A DNA stretch of 7,816 bases, taken from contig DASZHJ010000109.1 of NCBI GenBank assembly GCA_035938015.1, positions 1 to 7,816 on the forward strand, in the 5' to 3' direction. Shown here in pieces: positions 6,054 through 7,816 of the stretch. This DNA comes from DASZHJ01 sp035938015 (GTDB taxonomy: Bacteria; Pseudomonadota; Alphaproteobacteria; ATCC43930; CGMCC-115725). A program made the position numbers and the translations under genes. The notes under the pieces are model-generated. The model did not search any database. It had not been told where the DNA came from and saw only the letters and a list, made by a program, of their open reading frames with translations. Position 1 is the first letter of the stretch. Each line of letters begins with the position of its first letter.

Positions 6054-6983
6054 ATGCGGAAAATACGTAACTGCCTCGCGGCCCTGATCCTCGTGCTGCA
6101 GGGCGGCACCGCCGCTTCCCAGTCTCCGGTACACTGGAGCACGGACGCGCCCATGCCATCCGCGCGCTCGGAAATCGCCGTCGCGGAGCTCGACGGGAAA
6201 ATCTACGTGGTGGGCGATTTCACCGGCGAGAGAGAGCTCGAGATCTACGAGGCGCGGGGCAACCGCTGGAGCCGCGGCGCAGCCTTGCCGCACGCAGTCC
6301 ATCATCCTGCGGCGACCGCCCTGAACGGCAAAATCTACGCGATCGGCGGGTATGTAAGTGGCTGGACACCGACCGCCGATGTCTTCGAGTACGATCCGGC
6401 GGCGGACCACTGGCGCGCCGTGGCGCCGCTGCCGACCGCTCGGGGCGCGCTCGCCGCGGCCGTGCTCGACGGCAAAATCCACGCTGTCGGCGGCGTCGGC
6501 GCGAGCGGACATAACACACGCGCCCACGAGGTCTACGATCCCTCCACCGAGCGCTGGACCGCGCTGGCACCTGTGCCAACCGCACGGGATCACCTGGCGG
6601 TAGCGGCGACCGCGGACCGCCTCTATGCGCTGGGCGGCCGGATCGACGGCGGCTACTCTCGCAATCTCTCGGTTGTCGAAGCCTATGATCCCGCTACCGA
6701 CCGCTGGGAAACTCGCACACAGATGCCCACCGCGCGCAGCGGCATTGCCGCCGCGGTGCTCGGCGCGCGCATCGTCGTGGTCGGTGGCGAAGCGCCCGCC
6801 GGTACGTTCGGCGAGGTCGAAGCCTACGACCCGCGGGCCGACCGCTGGAGCCCGCTTCCGCGCTTGCCGACCCCGCGCCATGGCTTGGGCGCGGCCACTG
6901 TCGGCGAGCGGCTCTATGTCATCGGAGGCGGCCCCGAGCCCGGCGCTACCGCATCCTCGGCGGTGGAGAGTCTCGGCCCTTAG
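6054..6983 (+). CDS. Exported Kelch-repeat six-bladed beta-propeller protein
   Basis: This 309-residue protein has a Sec signal peptide (basic MRKIRN, hydrophobic 7-16, likely cleavage after the TAAS region near residue 22), so it should be periplasmic or secreted. Six Kelch repeats of about 46-50 residues follow, with MP/LP-x-AR openings at about 34, 78, 126, 174, 224 and 271. Typical units read DGKIYAIGG ... YDPATDRW. The first repeat is degenerate (VVGD instead of a Gly-Gly). The last lacks its closing Trp strand, while the N-terminal SPVHW segment could supply it, the usual closure of Kelch rings. Bacterial relatives include the sialic acid mutarotase NanM, but most are uncharacterised binding proteins, and no sialic acid genes are seen here. 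GGGAGG five bases before the ATG supports the start. It is divergent from the DinB-like gene, and its stop overlaps that of the threonine aldolase. Confidence 0.9.
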   Translation: MRKIRNCLAALILVLQGGTAASQSPVHWSTDAPMPSARSEIAVAELDGKIYVVGDFTGERELEIYEARGNRWSRGAALPHAVHHPAATALNGKIYAIGGYVSGWTPTADVFEYDPAADHWRAVAPLPTARGALAAAVLDGKIHAVGGVGASGHNTRAHEVYDPSTERWTALAPVPTARDHLAVAATADRLYALGGRIDGGYSRNLSVVEAYDPATDRWETRTQMPTARSGIAAAVLGARIVVVGGEAPAGTFGEVEAYDPRADRWSPLPRLPTPRHGLGAATVGERLYVIGGGPEPGATASSAVESLGP

Positions 6984-7816
6984 CGCGGCCACAGCTCCTT
7001 CACCGCCGCGATCACGCGGTCGACGTCGGCGTCGGTGATGTGCCGGTGAGTCACCATGCGGATCTGCCAAGGCGACCAGACGCCCGCGAGCACCCCTTTG
7101 CCTTTGAGCGCATCCACCCAGGCGTCCGCGCGCCGGCCGCTCTTGCCAACATCGAGGCGCACGATGTTGGTTTCGACCACCAACGGATCGACCAGGCTCG
7201 GATGCACGGCCGTCAAACTCTCCGCGAGCCGCTTCGCGCGGGCGTGGTCCTCGGCGAGGCGATCGACCATCTCCTCGAGCGCCACGATGCCCGCGGCCGC
7301 GATCACGCCGGCTTGGCGCAGGTTGCCGCCGACCATGCGGCGGAAGGCCCGCGCGCGGGAAATAAACGTCCCACTGCCGCAGAGGACCGAGCCCACCGGC
7401 GCGCTCAATCCCTTCGAGATGCAGAAGCCGAGGCTTTCGCCATAGGCCGCGATCGCCGAGGCCGGCACGCCCAGCGCCACCGCCGCATTGAAGACCCGCG
7501 CCCCATCGATATGCACGGGTACGCCCGCGTCCTGCGCCATGCCGTGCACCGCCGCCATATAGGCGAGCGGCAGCACAGCACCACCGGCATCGTTGTGCGT
7601 GGTCTCCATGACGACCAGTGCGGTGCCGAGGCTCCGCGGCGTGAGCGCGGGCTTGATGGCTTCGCGCAACGCCTCCAAATCCATCTGCCCGCGCCGGCTC
7701 GGGATCGTGCGATGGAAGAGGCTCGCGAGCCCCGCAATGCCGCCCATCTCCGAGCGGTAGATGTGCGTGCCGGAATCGCTCAGTACCTCGCCGCCGCGCC
7801 CGGTATGCGCGAGGAG
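6980..7816 (-). CDS. ltaE: Low-specificity L-threonine aldolase family enzyme (N-terminus outside window)
   Basis: The frame is open to the right edge, giving 278 visible residues of a family that is usually about 340 long, so roughly 60 N-terminal residues are missing. The first visible residues LLAHTGRGGEVLSDSGTHIYRSE are the conserved aldolase block whose His lies near the cofactor. Then come METTHNDAGG (70-79), HIDGARVFNAA (102-112, Asp104 for the pyridine nitrogen) and FCISKGLSAPVGSV (131-144, with Lys135 as the PLP Schiff-base lysine). GGNLRQAG, ETNIVRLDV and IRMVTHRHIT complete the fold-type I pattern. The enzyme cleaves L-threonine and allo-threonine to glycine and acetaldehyde in the cytosol; some relatives prefer other beta-hydroxy amino acids. 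All key residues visible here are intact. It converges on the Kelch gene with a four-base overlap. Its promoter lies outside the window. Confidence 0.92.
   Translation of the reverse strand, partial: LLAHTGRGGEVLSDSGTHIYRSEMGGIAGLASLFHRTIPSRRGQMDLEALREAIKPALTPRSLGTALVVMETTHNDAGGAVLPLAYMAAVHGMAQDAGVPVHIDGARVFNAAVALGVPASAIAAYGESLGFCISKGLSAPVGSVLCGSGTFISRARAFRRMVGGNLRQAGVIAAAGIVALEEMVDRLAEDHARAKRLAESLTAVHPSLVDPLVVETNIVRLDVGKSGRRADAWVDALKGKGVLAGVWSPWQIRMVTHRHITDADVDRVIAAVKELWPR

Noticed and set aside
6012..7070. 352-codon open frame on the minus strand opposite the Kelch gene
   Set aside because: Its apparent repeats are the reverse reading of the Kelch repeats, and it overlaps the threonine aldolase end in a different frame.

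Overview
This window is a compact, high-GC stretch of bacterial chromosome. The strong GC3 bias leaves long spurious open frames opposite most real genes. The gene content suggests an alphaproteobacterium, most likely Hyphomicrobiales/Rhizobiales and Bradyrhizobium-like. That assignment is an inference from family resemblance: a small acidic hypothetical protein, an orphan TcuA-like flavoprotein, DUF1203, aconitase X and MmgE/PrpD. No RNA genes, mobile elements, CRISPR arrays or origins were seen, and no gap between genes exceeds about 170 bases.

Left part (1-1532). On the minus strand a dienelactone hydrolase-family gene (237-908) runs directly into the start of an aconitase X gene (1-227, cut by the window edge), with 9 bases between them. 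A good sigma70-like promoter lies just upstream of the hydrolase. A DUF1203 gene (1065-1532) is divergent from this pair on the plus strand.

Centre (1533-4509). A TcuA-like FAD-dependent dehydrogenase (minus, 1551-3044) and an MmgE/PrpD-family protein (plus, 3133-4509) are divergently transcribed from an 88-base region. The two predicted -10 boxes overlap at one GTATAC palindrome. One enzyme family removes hydrogens from tricarballylate-like acids. The other hydrates, dehydrates, decarboxylates or epimerises unsaturated or hydroxylated polycarboxylates. With aconitase X nearby, the left 4.5 kb looks like a catabolic neighbourhood for a polycarboxylic or hydroxylated acid. This is the most interesting inference here, but no transporter, regulator or TcuB partner is visible.

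Right part (4620-7816). Two small minus-strand genes follow: a secreted PepSY-like protein (4969-5256) and a conserved acidic hypothetical protein (4620-4916). Next come a DinB-family protein that starts with GTG (5423-5977, minus) and a divergent exported six-repeat Kelch propeller protein (6054-6983, plus). A threonine aldolase (6980-7816, minus, N-terminus outside the window) has a stop codon that overlaps the Kelch stop. These look like unrelated housekeeping or accessory genes. I saw no convincing defence system, toxin-antitoxin pair or mobile element.
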